DNA of 64,000 nucleotides. Source: Carnobacterium divergens. Its GTDB lineage: Bacteria > Bacillota > Bacilli > Lactobacillales > Carnobacteriaceae. The stretch spans positions 2,160,965 through 2,224,964 of the forward strand of contig NZ_LT992558.1 in NCBI RefSeq assembly GCF_900258435.1, given 5' to 3'. Made by a program: the position numbers and the translations under genes. Positions 56,953 through 64,000 of this stretch are shown piece after piece. The notes below the pieces were generated by a model that saw only the letters and a list, made by a program, of their open reading frames with translations, was not told the origin of the DNA and made no database searches. Each line of letters begins with the position of its first letter. Position 1 is the stretch's first letter.

Positions 56953-58281
56953 TTATTGTTTTGGTGTAAACATAGACGAACCTGCTTGTCCATCGTAGTC
57001 TTGAATATTTTTCGCAATGATCGTTAGCTTCTCGCTAAAAGTAGTTAGTTTTTCTTTGTCTTGTTGGATTTCCCCCATATTCTCACTAGCTTGTACACTG
57101 TCCCATAACTTGTTTTTTTCATAAGGTGCAATCATTTCCTGTACTTCAGCATAAGATAAGTATTGACGAATTTCGTTGGCTCCGTTTAGGATTTCTTTAG
57201 ATAGTTCGCTGATTTCATGTTCCATGTCTTGTTGCATTTTTTTTAGAATTTTTTCCGCTTCTTCCCCAACAATTTTTGCTTTTTTCGCAACGGCATTCGC
57301 TAAATCTACACGTAATTCGATTTTTTTACTGCCAGAAGCACCAGCGATACTTTTTTGTAAGTTGGTTATTCCCTTATCGGTAGTGGATTTTAATGCGGTT
57401 AAGTTGGCATTACCTTTTGCATATTTTCCATAGAGCTCAAGATATTCCTCTACTCTCTTTTTTGCTTCGGATTTGTCATTTGCCAAAGGGTTAAATTTGC
57501 TATTTTTCTTCGCCCATACTTTTGCGGCTAATTTGACTTGTTCCAACGTCATGTTGGGTGCAAAAATACCATCTTTGGCTAAACGATCTAAGTTTAATGT
57601 ATCCCCATCAAAATATTTTGCCAATGTGCTATGTTCGCCAAATCCTGCTCCTGAAATTTGAGAAACAGTGCCATATTTCCGATCACGTCCTGACGCATTC
57701 GCCCAAGAATCGTTTTGATAACGGATTAAAAACTCAGGATTCTTTTTCAACCATTGTTGCTCGTCATAAGTTAATGTATTAAATTGATTTTTCCCCCAGT
57801 CATCAAAACTGGTTGTTCTAAAGCCAAATTTTTGCCCGTGCTCTCCTGCCATTTTCATCATGTAGCCACCTGATTGACTAAAACCTGCGACATCAGTAAT
57901 TGAACCACCTTTTTGGGCAACTTTTTTTTGAGTTTGGTTTAAAAATTTTTCTGCTTGTTTATATTCTTCAGAAATATTTCCATTAAAAGCATTAACGGCT
58001 GACCCAAAGCCACTTTTACCTGTTTCATTTGGCATATTCGTTCCTGCATACACTATGGCAACATTATTATAGTCAGTGGTGCCGTCTTCGTTGACAGGAG
58101 CTATAGCCATGGCGTTTAATTGGTTATCATCATTACTTGCAATTTTGTTAACAACTGTATAATATTGTTTTCCACTAGGTAAATCTAGTCTGAACGTATC
58201 ATCATTTTCTACAGTTCTTACAGTTTTTTTTGTAGCATCAATAGCATTTGCCAACACTTCAGTTGTAATTTCTTTGACCAT
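56953..58281 (-). CDS. T7SS lipase toxin with reverse domain order (TslA-like)
   Basis: 442 residues, no signal peptide. Residues about 35-260 form an alpha/beta hydrolase: a beta strand with AIVYAGTN, the nucleophile elbow VAGFSQSGGYMMKMAG (probable S135) and later FGEHS with a candidate histidine. Residues about 270-442 are long charged helices like an LXG targeting domain (KKIELRVDLANAVAKKAKIVG, QDMEHEISELSKEI). Staphylococcal TslA has this lipase-first order and works with two small partners; here two such genes follow directly. A membrane-anchored putative immunity gene lies just upstream. AGGAGGGG precedes the ATG. No T7SS machinery is in the window. Confidence 0.75.
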   Translation of the reverse strand: MVKEITTEVLANAIDATKKTVRTVENDDTFRLDLPSGKQYYTVVNKIASNDDNQLNAMAIAPVNEDGTTDYNNVAIVYAGTNMPNETGKSGFGSAVNAFNGNISEEYKQAEKFLNQTQKKVAQKGGSITDVAGFSQSGGYMMKMAGEHGQKFGFRTTSFDDWGKNQFNTLTYDEQQWLKKNPEFLIRYQNDSWANASGRDRKYGTVSQISGAGFGEHSTLAKYFDGDTLNLDRLAKDGIFAPNMTLEQVKLAAKVWAKKNSKFNPLANDKSEAKKRVEEYLELYGKYAKGNANLTALKSTTDKGITNLQKSIAGASGSKKIELRVDLANAVAKKAKIVGEEAEKILKKMQQDMEHEISELSKEILNGANEIRQYLSYAEVQEMIAPYEKNKLWDSVQASENMGEIQQDKEKLTTFSEKLTIIAKNIQDYDGQAGSSMFTPKQ

Positions 58282-58294
58282 AGACTTTCCCCTC

Positions 58295-58831
58295 CTAATA
58301 CTTCAATTCATAAATAACTAAATTGTAAATAATTTTGGCATTTGGGCTACCTACAGTATTTTTTTTGACTTTTTCAAAAGGAATTTCATCTTTTTTCTCT
58401 AATTTTCTAGTAGAATTTTCTATCTCCATTTTTATGAATGAATCTGTATTTTCAGCATTTAATGAGTCTAATTTAACGTATTTTTTTAAAGAGCTATTAT
58501 ATTCAGTTTCCCCATTTAACCGAAATGTCATAGTGAAATAGTTATCTTCAGATACGAATATCTTAACATCACTATCAACATAATTTCCCAATAAAGAAGG
58601 GCCATAGATTGGTGAGTTACGCCACTCTACGCCAACACCTTGCCATTCTATTTTTTCAATTCCTTCATAGTTTTTCATTAGATAATCTGAAACGTAAGAT
58701 TGAATTAATTCAATCCCTTGTTGGTACTCTTTTTCTGTTGCTCGCTTATCCATATATCTTTTTCCTCCAATTCCTAAAATAGTTATTAGTACAATTAAAA
58801 GGCTAATTAACCACCATTTTTTCTTTTTCAA
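58295..58831 (-). CDS. Putative immunity protein of the T7 lipase, membrane-anchored
   Basis: 178 residues from a TTG at 58831, preceded by AGGTGGTGG; it follows the preceding fragment's stop by one base. A basic start (KKKKWW) and one membrane helix (about residues 7-24), without a lipobox cysteine, put the rest outside the membrane: a helix (EYQQGIELIQSYVSDYLMKNYEGI) and a beta-rich domain with GNYVDSDVKIFVSEDNYFTM. The fold resembles DUF1433-like proteins found with T7SS loci. It ends 14 bases before the lipase gene. Protection against a lipase acting at the outer membrane face is the likely role, by position and topology. Confidence 0.62.
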   Translation of the reverse strand: MKKKKWWLISLLIVLITILGIGGKRYMDKRATEKEYQQGIELIQSYVSDYLMKNYEGIEKIEWQGVGVEWRNSPIYGPSLLGNYVDSDVKIFVSEDNYFTMTFRLNGETEYNSSLKKYVKLDSLNAENTDSFIKMEIENSTRKLEKKDEIPFEKVKKNTVGSPNAKIIYNLVIYELKY

Positions 58832-58832
58832 T

Positions 58833-59108
58833 CTACCACCACCTGTTTTTAATAAGCATTGGACTGCCATTATTAGATTTTCTGATTTTTTTAAAGTCCA
58901 CCTTGTCTTTTTCGTTCAATTTAAACGTAGCATTTTTTAATTCAGATTTAACAACAACATCTATATTGCTTGGATTCATAGAATTCAACGCAACATATTT
59001 TTCTAAATCAGCATCATAGTCTGTTTCATCTATCAAAGTAAATCGCATAGTAAAATAGTTATTTTTAGAAACATATATCTTAGCTTTTCTATTAACATAA
59101 TTTCCCAA
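58833..59108 (-). pseudogene. Partial second copy of the immunity gene
   Basis: The frame (about 91 codons) starts at LGNYVNRKAKIYVSKNNYFTM and matches the middle of the intact gene downstream (LGNYVDSDVKIFVSEDNYFTM) through to KKIRKSNNGSP versus KKVKKNTVGSP, with many differences. The membrane anchor and helix are missing, and after GSP the end is replaced by an unrelated stretch reading into the next gene. It has no start or ribosome site of its own. It abuts the transporter remnant. A relic of a duplicated immunity gene. Confidence 0.7.
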
Positions 59109-59247
59109 TTGAGATTGCCATAATTTCTTGACTAGTTACACTTTTTTCTCCTAATGCAAATTCATGTATAAGTTGCTTTTCATCGGCTAAAATACGTTGA
59201 AATTTACAAATAACTAAAAGTGCCCTCAACCCTGTGTCAATCTTCAT
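59095..59247 (-). pseudogene. N-terminal remnant of a HlyB-like type I secretion ABC transporter
   Basis: A 50-codon frame with a perfect AGGAGGT ribosome site. KIDTGLRALLVICKFQRILA, then DEKQLIHEFALGEKSVTSQEIMAIS follows the N-terminal C39-like domain of HlyB/RaxB-type exporters (HlyB: KIDYGLYALEILAQYH...). Where bacteriocin transporters have a catalytic Cys, this has Thr, as expected of the non-cleaving C39-like domain. The frame then breaks off at a junction with the immunity-gene fragment and stops. The rest of the transporter, normally about 700 residues, is missing. Confidence 0.7.
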
Positions 59248-59338
59248 AATACCTCCTAATGATTTCATTTAATTTATTACAAAATATTTAAACCTGTAAC
59301 ATTTCATTTAACTAAAGATAAAAATAATGATGTTTATA

Positions 59339-59366
59339 ATTATATACTAACAGACAGAAAATACAA
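59339..59366 (-). promoter_or_regulatory. Promoter of the toxin island
   Basis: Minus strand TTGTAT (59361-59366), 16-base spacer, TATAAT (59339-59344), about 90 bases before the transporter remnant. It is probably the old transporter promoter now driving the immunity and toxin genes. Confidence 0.55.
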
Positions 59367-59379
59367 CTGTTTTTTTATA

Positions 59380-59422
59380 AAAAAACAGTCGATAACATTG
59401 AATTTTTCAATGTTATCGACTT
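59380..59422 (-). terminator. Terminator of the P-type ATPase gene
   Basis: GTCGATAACATTGAA pairs with TTCAATGTTATCGAC, then a T7 run on the minus strand. Confidence 0.85.
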
Positions 59423-59427
59423 TTAGT

Positions 59428-61758
59428 TTATTTTAAATCAATCAACTTTCTAACTAACTTAACCATCAAATGATACATCGGAACAACGGTCACAATTAAA
59501 GGAACTGCAAAAACTAAAAGCTCCTTATTAAAAATACTTACCAACGAGAAAAAATTCCCAAAAAAGAGGAAAATCAGCAAAAAGACTACGATTAAACTAC
59601 TGATTAAACCAATTACTTTTTTGCTTAACGGATTGGCTACATAGATCAATGACGTGAAGCAAACCATTCCCGTCAATAAGACGCTTAACGTCGAAGTAAT
59701 TGAATAGTCTAAATGCCAAATAGTTCCCAGCACTAAAATCATACAAATATACAGAACAACAAGAATTCCTGCTGTCAATGCCGGCTTCATGACATTTTTA
59801 AAGAAGCCTCCTTTAATTTGTGCATAGTTTGGTCGTAGGGCTAAAAAGAACGAGGGAATACCTACTGTTAAAGCATTAATTGGACTCAATTGGATTGGCT
59901 GAAACGGATACGCTTGATTCATAAAAATAAACAACACTGCCAAAATTGCCGAATAAACAGTCTTCGTTAAATAAAGTGACGCTACTCGTTGAATGTTATT
60001 TACCACTCGTCTTCCTTCCATTACAACACCAACTAATGAATCAAAATTGGAATCAAGCAATACAAAATCAGAAACACTTTTAGCCGCCGTACTTCCTTCA
60101 GCCATCGCAATGCCACAGTCTGCTGTTTTTAACGCTAAAATATCATTCACACCATCGCCAGTCATGCCAACAGTATGTCCTGCTTTTTGCATCGCTTGAA
60201 TCAACTCCCTTTTCTGCGTTGGACTCACACGACCAAAAACCCGATACTTGGCTATAATTTCACTTAAATCTGCTTCTTTGTCTACTTGACTCATATCAAT
60301 TGCTTGTTTAGCATCCTCTACACCAACTCGTTCGGCTATATGAGCCACTGTTTTAGGATTGTCTCCTGAAATAATACGAATGGCCACTCCTTGTTGGTTA
60401 AAATACTTTAAAGTTGCAGGAGCTTCAGCTCGAATCGTATCTTCCATGTAAACAAATCCTAATAAACTTAGCTGCTCTGGTAACTGATGGTTGACAAACC
60501 CCGTCGAGCTACTGGCAATAGCCAATACTCTTTTGCCCATTTCACTGGCTTGATTTACACTATGCTGGTCTGCTTTTGATAACGTTGAAAATACATACTC
60601 CGGGGCACCCATCACATAAGTTTTATTTGTATCAAATGTTGCGCCACTCCACTTACGAGCCGAAGAAAATGGAACACTTTCAATTAATTTCCATTCTTCA
60701 TTTTTGTCAACAGCTTTTTGAAGCGCCATGCTTGTGGGATTGTCGTCTTCTAATCCTTTAACCAACGCACCGATAACCGCTTTTAACTGATCTACTTGAA
60801 CCCCATTAGCCACGATAAATTCACTTACTGTCAATTCACCATTTGTTAATGTTCCGGTTTTATCCAAACAAAGTAAATCCACTCTTGCTAACGTTTCAAT
60901 TGATCCCATTGTTTTCACTAAAACTTTTTTCTTCGTCAGATTGACGATTCCTACCGCTAACGCAATAGACGTAATTAAGATTAATCCTTCTGGAATCATG
61001 CCAATAATAGCAGCCGTTGTTCCTAAGATTGCTTTTGAAATAGCCAACCCGCCTAAATAGCCTGAAAAAAATAACAACAACCCAATGGGTAAAATCGCAA
61101 AGGTTAACCCTTTTACAAGACGGTTTAACGTTCGCATCAATTCACTGGTACTATTTTTTTCTTTTTTAGCTTCAATTGAAAGCTGATTTACATAGCTATC
61201 CTGTCCTATTTTAAGGGCTTCTACATACCCGTTGCCGCCAGTTACATAACTCCCTGATAAAATTGAATCCCCTACTGTTTTTTTGATAGCATCCGATTCC
61301 CCTGTTAACTGTGATTCATCTACTTCAAAACCATTTGTAGCAATTACAATACCATCTACACAAATCTGTTCCCCACGACGAATCATTACCAAATCATTTG
61401 TCACAAGCTCCTCTTGCTCAATGTCTACAAAATCGCCCTCTCGAACAACGGTTACTTTTGCTTGATTTAGCAAAGAGAGCTTGTCGATACTGTGCTTAGC
61501 TCTGATTTCTTGATAAATACCAATGCTTGTATTTGCAAAAATCACACCTAAAAACAATAAATTTTTATAGCTACCGGTTGTCAAAATAAGTCCTGCCATT
61601 ACCAAATTAATGCCATTAAATAAGGTACAGATATTATCAAAGAAAATCTTGCCTACACTTTTGGTTAGAGGTTTTTGCGGCTGATTATTGGCGCCTTGCG
61701 CTATTTTTTCTTTTACTTCTTTCATTGAAAGTCCTTTTAAATCAGTTTTTAGTTCCAC
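59428..61758 (-). CDS. Cation-translocating P-type ATPase (CtpE-like)
   Basis: 776 residues: cytosolic N-terminus, about ten membrane helices, actuator loop with LTGES near residue 152, phosphorylation site CLDKTGTLTNG near residue 297 and hinge GMTGDGVNDILAL near residue 530. The N-terminal NQPQKPLTKSVGKIFFDNICTLFN and the overall length match CtpE-type ATPases, reported as calcium transporters in mycobacteria and related to streptococcal ones. The ion is inferred, not seen. Monocistronic. Confidence 0.88.
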   Translation of the reverse strand: MELKTDLKGLSMKEVKEKIAQGANNQPQKPLTKSVGKIFFDNICTLFNGINLVMAGLILTTGSYKNLLFLGVIFANTSIGIYQEIRAKHSIDKLSLLNQAKVTVVREGDFVDIEQEELVTNDLVMIRRGEQICVDGIVIATNGFEVDESQLTGESDAIKKTVGDSILSGSYVTGGNGYVEALKIGQDSYVNQLSIEAKKEKNSTSELMRTLNRLVKGLTFAILPIGLLLFFSGYLGGLAISKAILGTTAAIIGMIPEGLILITSIALAVGIVNLTKKKVLVKTMGSIETLARVDLLCLDKTGTLTNGELTVSEFIVANGVQVDQLKAVIGALVKGLEDDNPTSMALQKAVDKNEEWKLIESVPFSSARKWSGATFDTNKTYVMGAPEYVFSTLSKADQHSVNQASEMGKRVLAIASSSTGFVNHQLPEQLSLLGFVYMEDTIRAEAPATLKYFNQQGVAIRIISGDNPKTVAHIAERVGVEDAKQAIDMSQVDKEADLSEIIAKYRVFGRVSPTQKRELIQAMQKAGHTVGMTGDGVNDILALKTADCGIAMAEGSTAAKSVSDFVLLDSNFDSLVGVVMEGRRVVNNIQRVASLYLTKTVYSAILAVLFIFMNQAYPFQPIQLSPINALTVGIPSFFLALRPNYAQIKGGFFKNVMKPALTAGILVVLYICMILVLGTIWHLDYSITSTLSVLLTGMVCFTSLIYVANPLSKKVIGLISSLIVVFLLIFLFFGNFFSLVSIFNKELLVFAVPLIVTVVPMYHLMVKLVRKLIDLK

Positions 61759-62009
61759 CGTTTCAGCCCCTCTCTTTTACTACGTTTTGTTTATCTTACA
61801 CGATAAAAGTTAATAATTTCTAATGTTTGTTCTTTATTTTTAGAATTTTTTGGATTCTTATAGAAAAGATAACTTCTTTTATTATATCGAAGGATTTATA
61901 AAAAATCATCCGTCAAAAGTCGGATTTCCTAAAGGGTTCTAATAGCCTTTTAGCTCAACTTTACGGTATACTAAACATGTACTTAAAAATGAATTGGAGT
62001 GTGACTAAA

Positions 62010-62552
62010 ATGAGTAATCATGTTGTTATTATGAATTTTGATTCTGAAAGTAAATCGTATCAAGCCTTTTTAGAAATAAAGCAGCTACATTTGGAAAAGA
62101 AAATTAAAGGCGAACAAATGGCGATCTTAGAACACTTACCAAATCATCAATTAGAACCAAAACAATTTTTAGATTTTAATGGCGCTGATAAAAATATGAA
62201 AGGCGGACTAATCGGAATGCTCGTAGGCGTGTTAGCTGGTCCCTTAGGCGTTTTACTTGGTTGGTTTACTGGAAGTGTGATTGGTTCTATGCAGGACGCT
62301 AAGGAGGTTACAGAGGCACTTTCTGTCTTTGAACATACCGTTGACGTCATTCATGAAGGCGATACTGGAGTCATCTTAATTGCTGAAGAAGAAGACAATC
62401 GTTACATCAATGATTTAGTTTTCCAAAAATTAGGTGGTCAAATCGTACGTTTAAATACGGAAGATGTTGAAAAAGAAGTCGCTGACGCTAAAAAAACAGA
62501 ACATGATTTAGAAACTGAAGCAAAAAGTCGTTGGTTTAACCGAAAAGCATAA
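62010..62552 (+). CDS. DUF1269-like protein with glycine-zipper segment
   Basis: 180 residues from the ATG at 62010 (SD TGGAGTG); an upstream ATG at 61977 lacks a ribosome site. An N-terminal domain (NHVVIMNFDSESKSYQAFLEIKQL) is followed by a glycine-rich hydrophobic segment, GGLIGMLVGVLAGPLGVLLG (about 63-85), and a cytosolic C-terminal domain ending in charged helix. Typical of DUF1269 proteins; function unknown. Confidence 0.72.
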   Translation: MSNHVVIMNFDSESKSYQAFLEIKQLHLEKKIKGEQMAILEHLPNHQLEPKQFLDFNGADKNMKGGLIGMLVGVLAGPLGVLLGWFTGSVIGSMQDAKEVTEALSVFEHTVDVIHEGDTGVILIAEEEDNRYINDLVFQKLGGQIVRLNTEDVEKEVADAKKTEHDLETEAKSRWFNRKA

Positions 62553-62558
62553 TTAGAT

Positions 62559-62613
62559 CAAAAGAAGTCAAGGAACAAAAGAGCGCATCCTCTTGTTCCT
62601 TGACTTCTTTTGT
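62559..62613. terminator. Bidirectional terminator
   Basis: AAAAGAAGTCAAGGAACAA pairs with TTGTTCCTTGACTTCTTTT, one of the strongest hairpins in the window. Confidence 0.9.
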
Positions 62614-62650
62614 AGGTCATCCTTCGATTAAGTCCTTTTTCATAACCCGC

Positions 62651-63316
62651 TTATTTTTCAACAATACTTATAGTAAATCCATCATAACCTTTAACCCCAA
62701 CGGTCTCCAATGCAGTAGAACTTAGCGCCGTATTGTCTGCTAAATCTTCAATAAATGCGCGTACTCCCTGCACTCGTCCATCTTTACTGGTTGAATCAAG
62801 AACCGCTCCATCTCGGACAACGTTATCTCCGATAATAATTGTTCCTTCAGTAGCTAATTGTAAGGCATAATCTAAATAAGCTGGGTTATTTTCCTTATCC
62901 GCATCGATAAAGATTAGATCAAAAGCTGGTGTTTGATCTTGTACTAATTTTTCTAAACTATCGGTAGCTGCTCCGACTATAATTGTTATTTTGTCAGATA
63001 CGCCAGCAAGCGTTAGGTTTTCTTTGGCAACTTCCGCATGTTTTTCATTATATTCAAGAGTGATTATTTCTCCATCCTCTTCTATCCCTCGAGCAAACCA
63101 AAGAGTGCTGTAACCTCCAAGCGTTCCTATTTCTAAAATGCGTTTAGCTCTTTTTATTTTTGTTAGAAGGTAAAGAAATTTCCCCTGTGAAGGTGATACA
63201 TCGTGTGGTGGCAATTGATGTTGCTTATTATTGGCAAGAATTTGTTCAACTATTGGGTCTTGCCCCACCAACTTTTCAATAAAATAATCATCAACAGCTG
63301 CAAATAATTTAGCCAA
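62651..63316 (-). CDS. SAM-dependent O-methyltransferase (caffeoyl-CoA OMT-like)
   Basis: 221 residues. SAM-binding ILEIGTLGGYSTLWFA near residue 60, then FDLIFIDADKENNPAYLDYA near residue 135 and GDNVVRDGAV, the metal-binding motifs of class I catechol/caffeoyl-CoA type O-methyltransferases. Bacterial members methylate small phenols or are of unknown substrate. Monocistronic. Confidence 0.88.
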   Translation of the reverse strand: MAKLFAAVDDYFIEKLVGQDPIVEQILANNKQHQLPPHDVSPSQGKFLYLLTKIKRAKRILEIGTLGGYSTLWFARGIEEDGEIITLEYNEKHAEVAKENLTLAGVSDKITIIVGAATDSLEKLVQDQTPAFDLIFIDADKENNPAYLDYALQLATEGTIIIGDNVVRDGAVLDSTSKDGRVQGVRAFIEDLADNTALSSTALETVGVKGYDGFTISIVEK

Positions 63317-63432
63317 AATAACTCACTCCCCAGTTAGTAATCGTCGTTTTGTTTTAATTGTATCTTTTTTTTAATCAGAAAGAAAGCATCCTGCAACCTT
63401 ACTCCGACTGTCGAACTATTTTGAACGAACCC

Positions 63433-63480
63433 TAAAAAAACAACGAGTAAAATCATTGTATGATTTTACTCGTTGTTTCT
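63433..63480 (-). terminator. Terminator of leuS
   Basis: AACAACGAGTAAAATCA pairs with TGATTTTACTCGTTGTT; a T7 run follows on the minus strand. Confidence 0.85.
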
Positions 63481-63503
63481 ATATATGAGCCTTCTTTTTA
63501 ATA

Positions 63504-64000
63504 TTAATTGGCTACAATATTTACCAGTTTGCCTGGGACAACTACTACTTTACGAATTGTTTTTCCAGCAATAGCTTCTTTAACGGTTTCATCAGCTAAG
63601 GCAATTTCTTCCATCTCAGCTTTTTGAACGTCTTTTGCAACGATGGCTTTCGCTTTTAATTTACCATTTACTTGGAAAATCACTTCAATTTCATCTTCTA
63701 CTAAGAATTTTTCGTCAAAAGTTGGCCAAACTGCATACGTTAAGCTTTCTTTATGACCTAATTTCTCCCAAAGTTCTTCAGCCATGTGAGGCGCAATTGG
63801 GGCTAATAATTGAACAAATCCTTCGATATAATTAAATGGAAGTGCATCTGTTTTATACGCTTCATTTACAAATACCATCATTTGTGAAATTGCGGTATTA
63901 AAGCGTAATGCTTCAAAGTCTTCCGTTACTTTTTTAACGGTTTGATGATACACTCGATCAAGTGCGCCATCATTGAATGTTGTAATGCGATCCCGTAGTT
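63504..64000 (-). CDS. leuS: Leucyl-tRNA synthetase, C-terminal part (cut by window edge)
   Basis: The frame continues off the right edge ([19 protein letters not shown] before residue 1 of the visible inner ATG). [33 protein letters not shown] and [13 protein letters not shown] are the anticodon-binding and C-terminal domains of LeuRS, ending in [16 protein letters not shown]. About 165 residues of a protein usually near 800 are seen. Confidence 0.95.
   Translation of the reverse strand, partial: LRDRITTFNDGALDRVYHQTVKKVTEDFEALRFNTAISQMMVFVNEAYKTDALPFNYIEGFVQLLAPIAPHMAEELWEKLGHKESLTYAVWPTFDEKFLVEDEIEVIFQVNGKLKAKAIVAKDVQKAEMEEIALADETVKEAIAGKTIRKVVVVPGKLVNIVAN

Noticed and set aside
59095-59247. 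Small T7SS or toxin-associated peptide gene with a strong ribosome site
   Set aside because: The sequence follows the start of HlyB-type C39-like domains and breaks off at a junction, so a truncated transporter is a better explanation.
54747-59247. Prophage or integrative element
   Set aside because: No integrase, attachment repeats, tRNA or structural genes are visible; only the toxin cassette and relics.
15009-59247. agr control of the T7 cassette
   Set aside because: No copy of the agr tandem repeat was seen near the cassette promoter, so there is no sequence support for a link.
1-64000. CRISPR arrays, tRNA and rRNA genes, IS elements
   Set aside because: No repeat-spacer pattern, tRNA-like cloverleaf, rRNA sequence or transposase was found on reading either strand.

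Overview
The window is AT-rich, densely coded chromosomal DNA from a low-GC Gram-positive of the order Lactobacillales. Carnobacterium or a close relative fits best. The grounds are an lta/dlt teichoic-acid set with DltX, a fused RNase PH-RdgB protein, a Listeria-like agr system, a T-box in front of pheST, PepV, and frequent TTG starts with good Shine-Dalgarno sequences. The genus is an inference; no rRNA or other decisive marker is present.

Layout. 1-10.9 kb: end of a VanZ-like gene, LTA synthase (ltaS), a YbaK-type deacylase, a DUF368 polyprenyl-phosphate transporter, a heterodimeric ABC exporter, and the acetyl branch of diaminopimelate synthesis with a CBS protein. 10.9-14.8 kb: phosphoesterase, rph-rdgB fusion, glutamate racemase, YslB with a long acidic tail. 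15-17.9 kb: a complete agrBDCA quorum-sensing locus, including a 47-residue agrD, with a terminator-like hairpin between agrD and agrC. 17.9-20.5 kb: a decayed membrane-protein gene and a NatAB-like ABC system. 20.6-25.1 kb: dltXABCD. 25.4-32.9 kb: uvrC, a hydrolase, trxA, mutS2, cvpA, zapA, rnhC. 32.9-36 kb: two small regulator units and an amino-acid permease. 36-39.8 kb: pheST under a T-box. 39.9-46.8 kb: redox regulator and quinone reductase, HD protein, rRNA methyltransferase, M23 peptidase, MgtC protein, alcohol dehydrogenase. 46.8-48 kb: an RRNPP-type peptide receptor divergent from a 25-codon peptide gene. 48.1-54.6 kb: pepV, nnrD, rsuA-type synthase, MurJ-like flippase, MFS exporter. 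54.7-59.4 kb: accessory toxin island. 59.4-64 kb: P-type ATPase, a glycine-zipper protein, an O-methyltransferase and the 3' end of leuS.

The most interesting region is 55.7-59.3 kb. A type VII secretion cassette with a lipase toxin of 'reverse' order (lipase domain first, helical targeting domain last), two small helical partners and a membrane-anchored putative immunity protein lies between two fragments of what looks like an older type I secretion/RTX locus: the start of a HlyB-like transporter upstream and the C-terminal end of an RTX protein downstream. A partial second copy of the immunity gene marks one junction. Two peptide-signalling systems (agr and the RRNPP pair) are the other notable content. 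No T7SS core genes, tRNA, rRNA, CRISPR array or intact IS element was seen.
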